From positions 1 to 61,537 of the forward strand of contig NZ_CAJGBN010000014.1 of NCBI RefSeq assembly GCF_904426505.1: a stretch of DNA of 61,537 nt, written 5' to 3'. This DNA is from Rubrivivax sp. A210 (lineage in GTDB: Bacteria; Pseudomonadota; Gammaproteobacteria; Burkholderiales; Burkholderiaceae_C). The translations under genes and the position numbers were made by a program. The notes under the pieces are model-generated. The model did no database searches and was not told where the DNA came from. It worked only from the letters and a program-made list of their open reading frames with translations. This document shows positions 53,199 through 61,406 of this stretch, in pieces; the first letter of the stretch is position 1; each line of letters opens with the position of its first letter.

Positions 53199-53388
53199 AT
53201 GCCTTATGAGCCCGACCCCCACTCCTGGCTGGTCAACACCCTGCTGGACCAGGGCTTTGTCGATCTGAAGCTGGGCGAACTGGCCGGGCAACCGCGAGGC
53301 CATCAGCGATGCCGAATTCGCCCACCTGCTGCGCAGCTTCAAGGGCTTGGCCACCAAGCTGCCGGAATTCCTGGCCTTGCCGCAGTAG
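53199..53388 (+). pseudogene. Possible frameshifted gene remnant
   Basis: This lies in the 485-bp gap 53082-53566, which has no intact gene. One frame reads MPYEPDPHSWLVNTLLDQGFVDLKLGE from 53199; from about 53276 the coding-like sequence continues in another frame as NREAISDAEFAHLLRSFKGL and ends at TAG 53386-53388. A single indel near 53276 would join them. The family is unknown. Confidence 0.35.
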
Positions 53389-53566
53389 CGCCCTGCCTCC
53401 CGCGCGCCGCAGTGATCGGGCGGGCTTGGCGCAGGCTCGCCCCCGGGGCCCTGGGCAGTGGGTCATGGGCAATGGCCCCGTCCCCAAAGCTGCCGATGCC
53501 GGGCCGCCGCCTTCGCGACATCGTCCGCTGCCTCGACCACCCCGGTCGTCGAAGGAGGATTCCCCC

Positions 53567-54943
53567 ATGAACAAGCAGACCACGGCGGGCCTGATCGGCC
53601 TGCTCGCCGCCGTTGCCGCGGCGCAGGCGGCCGACGCGAAGCCCCCCAGCATCAATGACTTCCTGGCCGACACCTCGGGCGGCTATGTCGGCGCCGCCGG
53701 CATCATCGGCATGGACGGCAAGCTGGTGCGCGACACCTCCACGCCCAAGGAACTGGTCGCCTCGATCAACGCCGTGCGCAGCGACGAATCGAAGGACGGC
53801 ATCGGCATCGCGTTTTCGCCGGGGCGCTCGCGCTTCGAGACCACGGCCATCGACATCTCGAAGGTGGAGTTCAACGGCGCCAACGGATTCTGGATGTCGC
53901 CGGCGCGCCGCCTCTGGGGCTCGACCACCTTCAGCTACGCCCAGAACCGGACGACCATCGCCGGCATCGACTACCGCCAGCGGGCGTTGGCGGTCAACGT
54001 CGAGTACTTCTTCGACATCGACGATGACCCGACCTTCGCGGCCTACAAGGCGTTCGCGGGCATGAGCAAGCAGGACAGTTGCAGCACGGCACGCAAGACC
54101 ACCGGAAATGACGCAGCAAAGCTGGCAGAAACGCAGCAGCAGGCCAGCGCCAGGACAACGGTCAGCCGCATCGCGGCCGTGAGCGCAGTGGCGGCCGCAG
54201 ACACCGCCCTGGCCACTGCGACGGCAGCGTCCGCTGCGGCAGCAATGGCCCCTTCGGAGAAGGCCACTGCAACCAAGCTTGAGGCAATTGCGGCGGCGAG
54301 CGCGGCGTCGGCCAATGCCAACGCCAAGAAGAAGGAATCCGAGGCCGAAGCAAGCGTCGAAACTGCACTGGCGGACTGCGCCAAGGCCGCCACCAAGGCG
54401 GCCAAGGACAAGTGGAATACGCCGAAGGCGACGTTGCTCTTCGGCCGCGGGCAGATCAACAGCATGGGCGCAGGCGACCCGCGGCTGTCGCTGGGCAACC
54501 ATCTGCAGTTCACGCTGTCCGCCTCGCCGGAGTACGTGGCCAACGGCTTCAAGGAAGGCAAGGCCGACTCGGAGAAAAAGAACCTGGTCACCATCGCCTA
54601 CCACCGCGCCGGCAACGTGCTCGATACGTCCACGATTGGCGGCACGCCGGCCTACAAGACCCGCTCCAATTTCGCCGCGCGCTATATCCGGGAGATGGGC
54701 GGCAACCAAGCCAGCTACCTGCTGGCCGAGATCAGCACTGCCAAGAGCCGCGACGGCGGCACCGACGCCGGCACCTACAAGTACGCCCTCGGCTTGGACT
54801 ACAAGCTCGGCGCCAATATGTGGCTCGAATTGCGCTCGGGGCGCAGCGTGGCCCGCACCGGCAACAAGGACGAGACCAAGACGCTGATGAGCCTCAAGTT
54901 CTCGCCCTCACCGGCGCTGTCATCGCTGTTCGCCGCGCCCTGA
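53567..54943 (+). CDS. Exported protein with Ala-rich coiled-coil insert and beta-rich flanks
   Basis: 458 residues from ATG 53567, behind a very good ribosome site (GAAGGAGGA). A signal peptide ends at AAAQA. The N-terminal part (23-175) and the C-terminal part (285-458) are beta-rich with alternating aromatic residues, and the C-terminal part ends in a set of amphipathic strands (YKYALGLDYKLGANMWLELR). Between them lies a roughly 100-residue Ala/Lys/Glu-rich helical insert (178-282) with two flanking cysteines. I do not recognise the family; an outer-membrane or surface protein is a fair guess. Codon use in the insert is less GC-biased than in its neighbours. Confidence 0.75.
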   Translation: MNKQTTAGLIGLLAAVAAAQAADAKPPSINDFLADTSGGYVGAAGIIGMDGKLVRDTSTPKELVASINAVRSDESKDGIGIAFSPGRSRFETTAIDISKVEFNGANGFWMSPARRLWGSTTFSYAQNRTTIAGIDYRQRALAVNVEYFFDIDDDPTFAAYKAFAGMSKQDSCSTARKTTGNDAAKLAETQQQASARTTVSRIAAVSAVAAADTALATATAASAAAAMAPSEKATATKLEAIAAASAASANANAKKKESEAEASVETALADCAKAATKAAKDKWNTPKATLLFGRGQINSMGAGDPRLSLGNHLQFTLSASPEYVANGFKEGKADSEKKNLVTIAYHRAGNVLDTSTIGGTPAYKTRSNFAARYIREMGGNQASYLLAEISTAKSRDGGTDAGTYKYALGLDYKLGANMWLELRSGRSVARTGNKDETKTLMSLKFSPSPALSSLFAAP

Positions 54944-54948
54944 CTGAG

Positions 54949-54971
54949 CCCTTGCCGCCCGGCGGCAAGGG
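54949..54971 (+). terminator. Strong hairpin after the exported protein gene
   Basis: CCCTTGCCGC (54949-54958) and GCGGCAAGGG (54962-54971) form a 10-bp perfect stem with a 3-nt loop, 6 bp after the stop. No T-tract follows. Confidence 0.7.
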
Positions 54972-55420
54972 CCAGCAACGCCAGCGCGGCCTGGGGCAAC
55001 CCCGGCAGCCTGGGCGGCCATGCCTACGGCAACCAGCTGGTGGGCCTGCAGAACACCAGCCACATGGAACAGTTGCTGAGCCTTGCCGCTGGCGACTACA
55101 CCCTGAGCTGGGCCGATGCCGGCCGGGCCGGCTACTACGCCACCGCCTACGACATCTTCTTCGCCGGCAACAGGCTCAACGCGGCTTCGTACACCACGCA
55201 GGCGGGGCAGGCCTGGTCCCGCCACAGCCTGGACTTCACGGTCAGCGGCGCGGGTGAACTGCGCTTCCAGGGCCAGTACAACATTGACGGCACCGCCTTC
55301 ATCGACGACCTGGTTCTGACGGCCCGCGCCGCCCAGGTGCCCGAGCCGCAGTCGCTGGCCCTCGAGGCGGCGGCGCTGGCGGGCCTGCTGGCGGCGTCGG
55401 GGCGCAAGGCGAGGGCTTGA
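54968..55420 (+). pseudogene. 5'-truncated PEP-CTERM protein remnant
   Basis: An open frame with no signal peptide or plausible start reads SAAWGNPGSLGGHAYGN and then a carbohydrate-binding-like beta-sandwich (AGDYTLSWADAGRAGYY; HSLDFTVSGAGELRFQG; IDDLVLT) and ends with a PEP-CTERM signal (VPEPQSLALEAAALAG, hydrophobic stretch, GRKARA). The N-terminal half is missing, cut off by the hairpin and the stop of the previous gene in the same frame. A deletion that removed the 5' part is the simplest explanation. A short product could only start from an internal GTG at 55040. Confidence 0.7.
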
Positions 55421-55644
55421 TCTTCGGGCCAGGCCCTTTCCGCGGCCTGGGCGACGCGCTGCCACTGCGCTGCAGCGCCAGGGCCTGATGGTGGCTCGGC
55501 TGTGCCACGGCCAGCTTGACGGCGCCCCGTCATGCGCCAGTCGACCGCCAGGGCTCGATTCGACGGCGACCCACCCTGACGCTTGCAGACACCGGCGGCG
55601 GCGCGCTCCATGGCGATGGGCCTTGCCAGGCCGCCGTCATCGCC

Positions 55645-55998
55645 CTATTGCCCGGTGTGGTTCGCGGCGATGAAGTTGCCCGGCAGCGAGTAGAAGAGAT
55701 AGAGCGTGTCCTTGGTCTTGTCCGCCGCAGCCGGGTTCTTGAAGCTCAGCTTCCATTCCTTGCTGCGCTTGCCATCGACCTGTTCCACCTTGTCGGCCTT
55801 GGCGACGGCCTGCCAGGATTTTTCCAGCTTGCCGCCCTCGACGAGCTTGTTCTTGTACTGGGTGGCGCACTGGACGACGGTGGCTTCCGGGGCCGGCTTG
55901 CTGCCGTGGAAGTGGCAGCTGGCATCGGCACCCGCATGGGCGCCGGAAGCGGCGAACAGGCTGGCGGCGAAGGCAGAAGCGACGAGCATCGATTTCAT
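55645..55998 (-). CDS. DUF6488-type small periplasmic protein
   Basis: 117 residues from ATG 55998. A signal peptide (LVASAFAASLFAASGAHA) precedes a mature domain that starts GADASCHFHGSKPAPE and contains WKLSFKNPAAADKTKDTLYLF and GNFIAANHTG. Two Cys and a CHFHG element could bind metal. It follows the HupE/UreJ gene by 40 bp on the same strand, a pairing I know from other betaproteobacteria. Confidence 0.8.
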   Translation of the reverse strand: MKSMLVASAFAASLFAASGAHAGADASCHFHGSKPAPEATVVQCATQYKNKLVEGGKLEKSWQAVAKADKVEQVDGKRSKEWKLSFKNPAAADKTKDTLYLFYSLPGNFIAANHTGQ

Positions 55999-56038
55999 GT
56001 GAGAACTCCTTGGTTGGTGGTGAAGTGGGAGAGGAAGG

Positions 56039-56830
56039 TCAGAGCTTGTTGCGGGAGGAGTCCACCGACTTCTCGACATCCATGTCTTCATGAATGTGAC
56101 GGTGCTCTTCCGCCGGGAAGCGAAAGCCGTTCGGATCGGTGTCGTGCAGGTAGCCGTGCAGCTGCATCAGCATCAGCAGCGTGCCCGCGACGATGAGCCC
56201 CAGGTTGGCGGCGTGGCTGATGCGGCGGAACGAATGGGTGTGGCGCCACCAGGCCAGCACGGCAACCATGCCGGCGAGGGCCACGATCTGCCCGAGTTCG
56301 ACGCCAATGTTGAAGCTGAGGATGCGCAGCAGCATCCCCGTCGGGTCGTCGCCCAGGGGCAGTTGCTGCAGGCGTGTGGACAGGCCGAAGCCGTGCAGCA
56401 GGCCGAAGCCGAACACCGCCCCCAGCATGCTGGGGGACTGCTCCATCTCGAAGACCCTCTGGAAGCCTCCGATGTTGTCGAAGCCCTTGTAGATGACGCT
56501 CACGGCGATCACCGCATCGATCAGGAAGTAGTTCCAGGTGATGCCGTAGAAGGTGGCAAAGATCAGCGTGATGCAGTGGCCCAGCGTGAAGACGGTGACG
56601 AACTTGGCCACGTCCTTGAAGGTCGTCAGGAAGAAGACCACGCCGAACAGGAACAGCAGGTGGTCGTAGCCGGTGAGCATGTGGCTGGCGCCCAGCCCGA
56701 TGTACTGCAGGTTGCCGCCGTCCAGCATGCGCTGGCGGTCTTCGGGCGAGATGCCGTGCGCCCAGAGCAGGGACGGCGCGAGCATGAGCGCGGCCAGCCC
56801 CAGGCGGCGCAGCGAGAGCGATAGGTTCAT
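56039..56830 (-). CDS. HupE/UreJ-family membrane protein
   Basis: 263 residues from ATG 56830 with GGAG upstream. A signal peptide precedes HGISPEDRQRM; then come about six membrane segments with the family motifs GASHMLTGYDHLLFLFGVVFF (quoted in part), FTLGHCITLIFATF and GAVFGFGLLHGFGLS. The C-terminal tail is His-rich (HRHIHEDMDVEK). Relatives take up nickel or cobalt for hydrogenase and urease; no such enzyme is encoded here, so the metal is open. Confidence 0.88.
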   Translation of the reverse strand: MNLSLSLRRLGLAALMLAPSLLWAHGISPEDRQRMLDGGNLQYIGLGASHMLTGYDHLLFLFGVVFFLTTFKDVAKFVTVFTLGHCITLIFATFYGITWNYFLIDAVIAVSVIYKGFDNIGGFQRVFEMEQSPSMLGAVFGFGLLHGFGLSTRLQQLPLGDDPTGMLLRILSFNIGVELGQIVALAGMVAVLAWWRHTHSFRRISHAANLGLIVAGTLLMLMQLHGYLHDTDPNGFRFPAEEHRHIHEDMDVEKSVDSSRNKL

Positions 56831-56978
56831 GGAACTCCGTGAGTGAGTTCGCCAAGGCCTGCGGCCTCCTGGCAGCGAAGGCGCCCGGATGGGCGCCCGC
56901 GTCAGGCGCGGAGGGGCAGGGTCTGGCGAAGGGACGATGCAGGCGGGGCTGCGACGCGCTCGGGTCGCAGCGGGCAGG

Positions 56979-57329
56979 TCACACCGCAGTCCGGGGTGGG
57001 CGCAGCGGCCCTTCGAGATGGGGCTCCGGCAGCCGGCCTCCCAGGAAGGCCACGGGTGCCGAGGGTTCTGCCGACGGCAGGCCCGGGGCCGGGATGCTGA
57101 GCGGCAGCGCCGAGTGGTGGCCGGCATCGTGATGGACGTGCTGCGCCGCTGCTGCGTCGTCATCCAGCTGGAAAGCCAGCGAGTCGTCGTGGTGATGCCC
57201 CTGGCCAGACTGATGCACCAGGGCGTGGCCAATCTCCAGCGCCAAGGCGTCGGCTTGGCCGGGCACCAGGGCCAGCGCCGGCAGCAGCTGCAGCGCCATC
57301 AGCACCCATGAGAAGCAACGACGGAACAT
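56979..57329 (-). CDS. Small His-rich exported protein
   Basis: 116 residues. A signal-like hydrophobic stretch (residues 1-25) leads to a His-rich region (GHHHDDS, QHVHHDAGHH) and a Pro-rich tail. It resembles the short His-rich proteins found beside metal transporters. It lies 148 bp upstream of the HupE/UreJ gene on the same strand and may be the first gene of a three-gene metal cluster. Confidence 0.65.
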   Translation of the reverse strand: MFRRCFSWVLMALQLLPALALVPGQADALALEIGHALVHQSGQGHHHDDSLAFQLDDDAAAAQHVHHDAGHHSALPLSIPAPGLPSAEPSAPVAFLGGRLPEPHLEGPLRPPRTAV

Positions 57330-57469
57330 CTCAGGATTCTAGCCAGCGCCCTGGCATCCGCTCTTCAGGCAGCGACGCCCGCGCCGGGAAAGGCCATCAA
57401 GGCCAGCAGGATGGCAGGCGCCACGGGGACGCATGGCACGCCCCCGGTGGGCGGCGTCGCCTCGGTCGC

Positions 57470-57838
57470 TCAGGCCTTCACTTCGACCACCGGCTCGAAG
57501 CCGCCGAAGATCATGCGCTTGCCGTCGAAGGGCATGGGCGGGTTGCCGGGTGTGGACGGATCCATGCGCGGGTCTTCCATCATCTTCTTCATGGCGGCGT
57601 CGCGCGTGGCCTTGTCTGGCCATTCGACCCACGAAAACGCCACCGTCTCCTCGGCCGTGGCCTGGACTGCACGGCGGAAGTCGGTGAGCTTGCCGTCGGG
57701 GACGTCATCGCCCCAGGCCTCGATCACACGGAGCGCGCCCAGCTCGATGAACAGCGAGTCGAAATGACGCGCGTGCTCGATGAACTTCTGCTTGTTGGCA
57801 GTGGGAACCGCGATCACGAAACCATCGATGTAGGACAT
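57470..57838 (-). CDS. DUF1428-family protein
   Basis: 122 residues from ATG 57838, with AGGAG 7-11 bp upstream. The ferredoxin-like DUF1428 fold is clear from YIDGFVIAVPTANKQKF, RVIEAWGDDVPDGKLTDF, FSWVEWPDKATRDAAMKKMM and PFDGKRMIFGGFEPV. Its function is unknown. It is a free-standing gene. Confidence 0.9.
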   Translation of the reverse strand: MSYIDGFVIAVPTANKQKFIEHARHFDSLFIELGALRVIEAWGDDVPDGKLTDFRRAVQATAEETVAFSWVEWPDKATRDAAMKKMMEDPRMDPSTPGNPPMPFDGKRMIFGGFEPVVEVKA

Positions 57839-57895
57839 GTCTTCACTCCTGCTGCGTTGAGCCGTCGGCGCACCTGCGCGAGGGCGCCTCGCATC

Positions 57896-58081
57896 CTATC
57901 GACGAACGACCGCAGGCCCAATCGACATGACCTGCCCCATCAGCGTGCGACCTTGCGCGCTTCGGGCGCGGGCCTGTTGCAGTTCTTCTTCGAAGCGCGA
58001 CCTGATCGACAAAGCCGCTACAGCGAAGACAATGGCCACGACACCCGCCAACCTGAACGTGTTCGCCATGCGAAGGGTCAC
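57896..58081 (-). CDS. Small single-span membrane protein
   Basis: 61 residues with a GTG start at 58081 that overlaps the stop of the decayed gene (GTGA), or 57 residues from ATG 58069. One hydrophobic segment (LAGVVAIVFAVAALSI) precedes a helical, charged tail. No family was recognised. Confidence 0.45.
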   Translation of the reverse strand: MTLRMANTFRLAGVVAIVFAVAALSIRSRFEEELQQARARSAQGRTLMGQVMSIGPAVVRR

Positions 58082-58610
58082 GACGAGAACTCTAAAGCCA
58101 GGGCGGTGACAGTGCCGATGAAGTAGAGCTTGCGACCCTCGGGTCGCATCCAGGCCACCTCGCCCGTGAACGGCGCCTGCCAGCGATGCAGCTGTCGCCG
58201 GCGCGCACGGGCAGGCCTGGCAGCAAGGCGATCTTCGCGGCCCACAGAAAGCCCGGTCGGCGCGTGATCACGCGCTGGCACGAAGTGAAGGGCTTCCACT
58301 GCTCATCGGTGGATGACATGTTGAAGCTGCCGGCCATTTCGGTGGTAGCGGCGGTGATGACGGGCTGGCCGTCCTGCAGCACCGTGCGCAAGCAACGTTG
58401 CACCGGCGCCGGCAGTCCCCCGAGTTCGCGCACGGCGTAGCTTGTCGGCGGCAGGCCCGGGCCTGGCTTGCTGTCGAGACGGCCGGCCTCGAACTTGGCT
58501 TGAAGTGCCTTCACTTCGCCGGCCCAGCGCTGGTCGCCGAAGACCGTGAGGCCAACGGCCGCGATGACCAGCACGACGATGCCCAACCCAAGCCACGGCA
58601 ACCAGGTCAT
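58078..58610 (-). pseudogene. DUF6544-like protein, frameshifted and internally deleted
   Basis: The frame from ATG 58610 gives a membrane anchor (WLPWLGLGIVVLVIAAVGL) and the family's N-terminal part: LPAPVQRCLRTVLQDGQP, FNMSSTDEQWKPFTS, RRPGFLWAAKIALLPGLPVR. Near 58180 the frame is lost (it would end at 58092), while the overlapping frame continues with the family's expected end, APFTGEVAWMRPEGRKLYF, and stops at 58078. About 100 residues that normally lie between these parts are missing. A deletion with a frameshift explains this. Confidence 0.65.
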
Positions 58611-58855
58611 GCGAACTCCTGTGGACCGACCAGCGGACCTCGAACCATCACCGATTCGACCGCACGACGCAAGGGCCTTGCACCAGGCTATGCATATCCT
58701 TCCCAACCGCGTTGCACGGCTTGGTTCCTTGGGCCTTGCCTGATCCAAGCTGACCGTGTGCTGGCGAACAGACGCCGCACCGCCGGCCCAGCAGGCTGAT
58801 CGAGATCAAGCCGGCCCGCATCCGGCGGCGCACAGTTCCCGCAGAGGGCATGACC

Positions 58856-60874
58856 ATGAAGATCAAGGTTCTGGGTTCAGGCTGCAGCAAGTGCCACAGC
58901 ACGATCGGCATCATCGAACGGACAGCCCGCGACGCGGGCATCGAGGTCGAGATCGTCAAGGTCGAGCGACCGGACGAGATCAAGGCCTACGGCGTGCATG
59001 CCACCCCGGCCGTCGTCATCGCAGGCCAGGTGGTCCACAGTGGTGGCATCCCGTCGCATGAAGCTGTGCAGGCCTGGTTCAGGCCCGCCGGCGTCGGGTT
59101 CATCGACCACCCGACCCGGCATCTCTTCTTCACCGGCAAGGGCGGCGTGGGCAAGACCTCGCTGTCCACCGCCACTGCGCTGACGCTGGCCGACGCCGGC
59201 AAGAAGGTGCTGCTCGTCAGCACCGATGCCGCTTCCAACCTTGACGAGATGCTCGGCATCGAATTGCGCAACAGCCCCGTCACGGTGCCCGGTGCGCCCG
59301 GCCTGTCGGTGCTCAACATCGACCCCGACAACGCCGCCGAGTCTTACCGCCAGCGCGTGCTGGCGCAGATGGGCGCGAGCGCGACAGAGGACGAACTTTC
59401 CAGGGTGCGCGAGCAGCTCTCGGGTGCCTGCACGACCGAGATCGCTTCGTTCGACGAGTTCTCTTCCCTGCTGGCCGATGGCGCGCAAGCCTGGGACCAC
59501 ATCATCTTCGACACGGCACCCACCGGGCACACCCTGCGCCTGCTGAGCCTGCCGAAGGCGTGGACCGGCTTTCTGGCGGACAACGACCGCGGCGCCTCGT
59601 GTCTCGGCCCGCACTCGGGCCTGAAGATGCAGGAGCTGCGCTTCAAGGCCGCGCTCGACGCCCTGAGCGACCCCGCGAAGACCACGGTGGTCCTGGTGAC
59701 CCGGCCTGAGCGCAGCGCCATCGCAGAAGCGGCGCGCACGTCGGTCGAGTTGCATGAGCTGGGCCTGGACAACCAGCGCCTGGCGATCAACGGCGTGTTC
59801 CACGCCAGCGACCGCCGCGATGCCGTGGCCTGCGCGATCGAGGACCTGGGACAGCAGGCGCTGCAAGCGATGCCGGAGACGCTTCGCAAACTGCCGCAGG
59901 ATCGGGTGCCGCTGCGCCCCTTCGACACCGTCGGCCTGCAGGCACTGCGCGCGCTTCTGGTCCCCGGAGCCGGCCCGGTGGCCCTGGCCACGACACAGCC
60001 AGGCACGGACAGTGCCCCGCTGCCAAGCCTGGCCGCTCTGGCCGATGACCTGGCTGCCGCCGGGCACGGCTTGATCATGGTGATGGGCAAGGGCGGGGTC
60101 GGCAAGACCACCATCGCGGCGGCCCTGGCGATTGGCCTCGTCCAGCGCGGCAAGACCGTGCATCTGAGCACCACCGATCCGGCGGCGCACCTGGCCGGCA
60201 CGCTGGACGGCGACCTGCCCGGCCTCAAGCTGAGCCGCATCGACCCGAAGGTCGAAACGCAGCGCTACGTCGACAAGATCATGGCGGCCAAGTCCCCCCG
60301 GCTCGACGCGCAGGAACAAGCGCTGCTGCTGGAAGACCTGCAATCGCCGTGCACCGAAGAGGTGGCGGTGTTCCATGCGTTCTCACGCATCGTCAGCGAG
60401 GCCCGCAGCGCGTTCGTCGTGCTTGACACCGCGCCCACCGGGCACTCGATGCTGTTGATGGACGCGACCGGCGCCTACCACCGGCAGATGGCGCGCGAGT
60501 TCGAAGGTCAGGGCGCAGCGCGCGTCGTCACGCCGCTGATGCGGCTGCAGGACGCGGCGTACACAAAGATCATCCTCGTGACGCTGCCCGAGGTGACGCC
60601 GGTGTCGCAGGCCGCTGCGCTGCAGGACGACCTGCGGCGCGCCCGCATCGAGCCCCATGCCTGGGTGCTCAACAAGAGCGTGCTGGCGGCGGGAACCCAC
60701 GATCCGGTGCTGCAGGCCCGGCTGGCGGGTGAACGCAGGCAGATCGCGCGCATGTCGGCAGGTCTCGCCCCGCGGCTCTACGCGCTGCCTTGGCTTTCGG
60801 TGCCACCGATAGGCCTGGGTGAGCTGTCGAGGCTGGTGCGAGCGCCGGCGCCCGCTGCCACCGTGGCTGCGTGA
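58856..60874 (+). CDS. Fusion of thioredoxin-like domain and tandem ArsA ATPase
   Basis: 672 residues from ATG 58856, which is 7 bp after AGAGGG (ATG 58850 is too close to it). Residues 1-76 form a TM0996/MTH895-type small thioredoxin: MKIKVLGSGCSKC with the redox pair Cys10/Cys13 and the cis-Pro loop HATPAVV (Pro51). Two full ArsA halves follow, with P-loops GKGGVGKTS (about 94-102) and GKGGVGKTT (about 410-418) and DTAPTGH in each. The three cysteines that bind As(III)/Sb(III) in E. coli ArsA are conserved: Cys192 (SGACTTE), Cys249 (ASCLGP) and Cys499 (SPCTEE). ArsA drives arsenite efflux through ArsB. No arsB, acr3, arsD or arsR is in the window. DUF302 follows 26 bp later. Confidence 0.95.
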   Translation: MKIKVLGSGCSKCHSTIGIIERTARDAGIEVEIVKVERPDEIKAYGVHATPAVVIAGQVVHSGGIPSHEAVQAWFRPAGVGFIDHPTRHLFFTGKGGVGKTSLSTATALTLADAGKKVLLVSTDAASNLDEMLGIELRNSPVTVPGAPGLSVLNIDPDNAAESYRQRVLAQMGASATEDELSRVREQLSGACTTEIASFDEFSSLLADGAQAWDHIIFDTAPTGHTLRLLSLPKAWTGFLADNDRGASCLGPHSGLKMQELRFKAALDALSDPAKTTVVLVTRPERSAIAEAARTSVELHELGLDNQRLAINGVFHASDRRDAVACAIEDLGQQALQAMPETLRKLPQDRVPLRPFDTVGLQALRALLVPGAGPVALATTQPGTDSAPLPSLAALADDLAAAGHGLIMVMGKGGVGKTTIAAALAIGLVQRGKTVHLSTTDPAAHLAGTLDGDLPGLKLSRIDPKVETQRYVDKIMAAKSPRLDAQEQALLLEDLQSPCTEEVAVFHAFSRIVSEARSAFVVLDTAPTGHSMLLMDATGAYHRQMAREFEGQGAARVVTPLMRLQDAAYTKIILVTLPEVTPVSQAAALQDDLRRARIEPHAWVLNKSVLAAGTHDPVLQARLAGERRQIARMSAGLAPRLYALPWLSVPPIGLGELSRLVRAPAPAATVAA

Positions 60875-60900
60875 ATTCCAACCCGAACCGGAGGTTCCCT

Positions 60901-61311
60901 ATGTACGGATTCACCACCACGCTCACGGGCGTGTCGTTCGACCAGGCCATCGTGAAGACCACGGCCGCGCTGAAGGCCGAGGGCTTCGGCGTCCTGAGCG
61001 ACATCGACGTCCAGCAGGCGATGAAGGAGAAACTGGACCAGGACATGCCGCCCTACCGCATCCTCGGCGCCTGCAACCCTCCGCTCGCACACCAGGCCGT
61101 CAAGGCCGTGCCCGACATCGGCCTCCTGCTGCCCTGCAACGTGATCGTCCGCGAAGAGGCGCCGGGCCGGGTCGTCGTCGGCTTTCTCGATCCGCAAATC
61201 ATGGTGAACCTGGTCGGCAAGCCGGAGGTCCGGTCGGTGGCCGATGCCGCCGAGCAGCGTTTGCGCCGTGCCTGCGAGAGCCTGGGCGGCAGCGCGACCC
61301 AGGCGACCTGA
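60901..61311 (+). CDS. DUF302-family protein
   Basis: 136 residues from ATG 60901, behind GGAGG. The DUF302 fold is clear: MYGFTTTLTGVSFDQAIVKTTAALKAEGFGVLSDIDV (in part), YRILGACNPPLAHQAVKAVPDIGLLLPCNVIV and VVGFLDPQIMV. It has two conserved cysteines (ACNPP and LPCNV). The function is unknown; members sit in stress, thiol and metal clusters. It should be cotranscribed with the thioredoxin-ArsA fusion 26 bp upstream. Confidence 0.92.
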   Translation: MYGFTTTLTGVSFDQAIVKTTAALKAEGFGVLSDIDVQQAMKEKLDQDMPPYRILGACNPPLAHQAVKAVPDIGLLLPCNVIVREEAPGRVVVGFLDPQIMVNLVGKPEVRSVADAAEQRLRRACESLGGSATQAT

Positions 61312-61406
61312 GGGGTTTCGGCACTCGCGCAGCAGGGCGGGGCCGAAGGCATGCCGCACCCTGTTCACTCGAAGAAGGCAGCACCACCCCGTGGCGCCGC
61401 GCCTCC

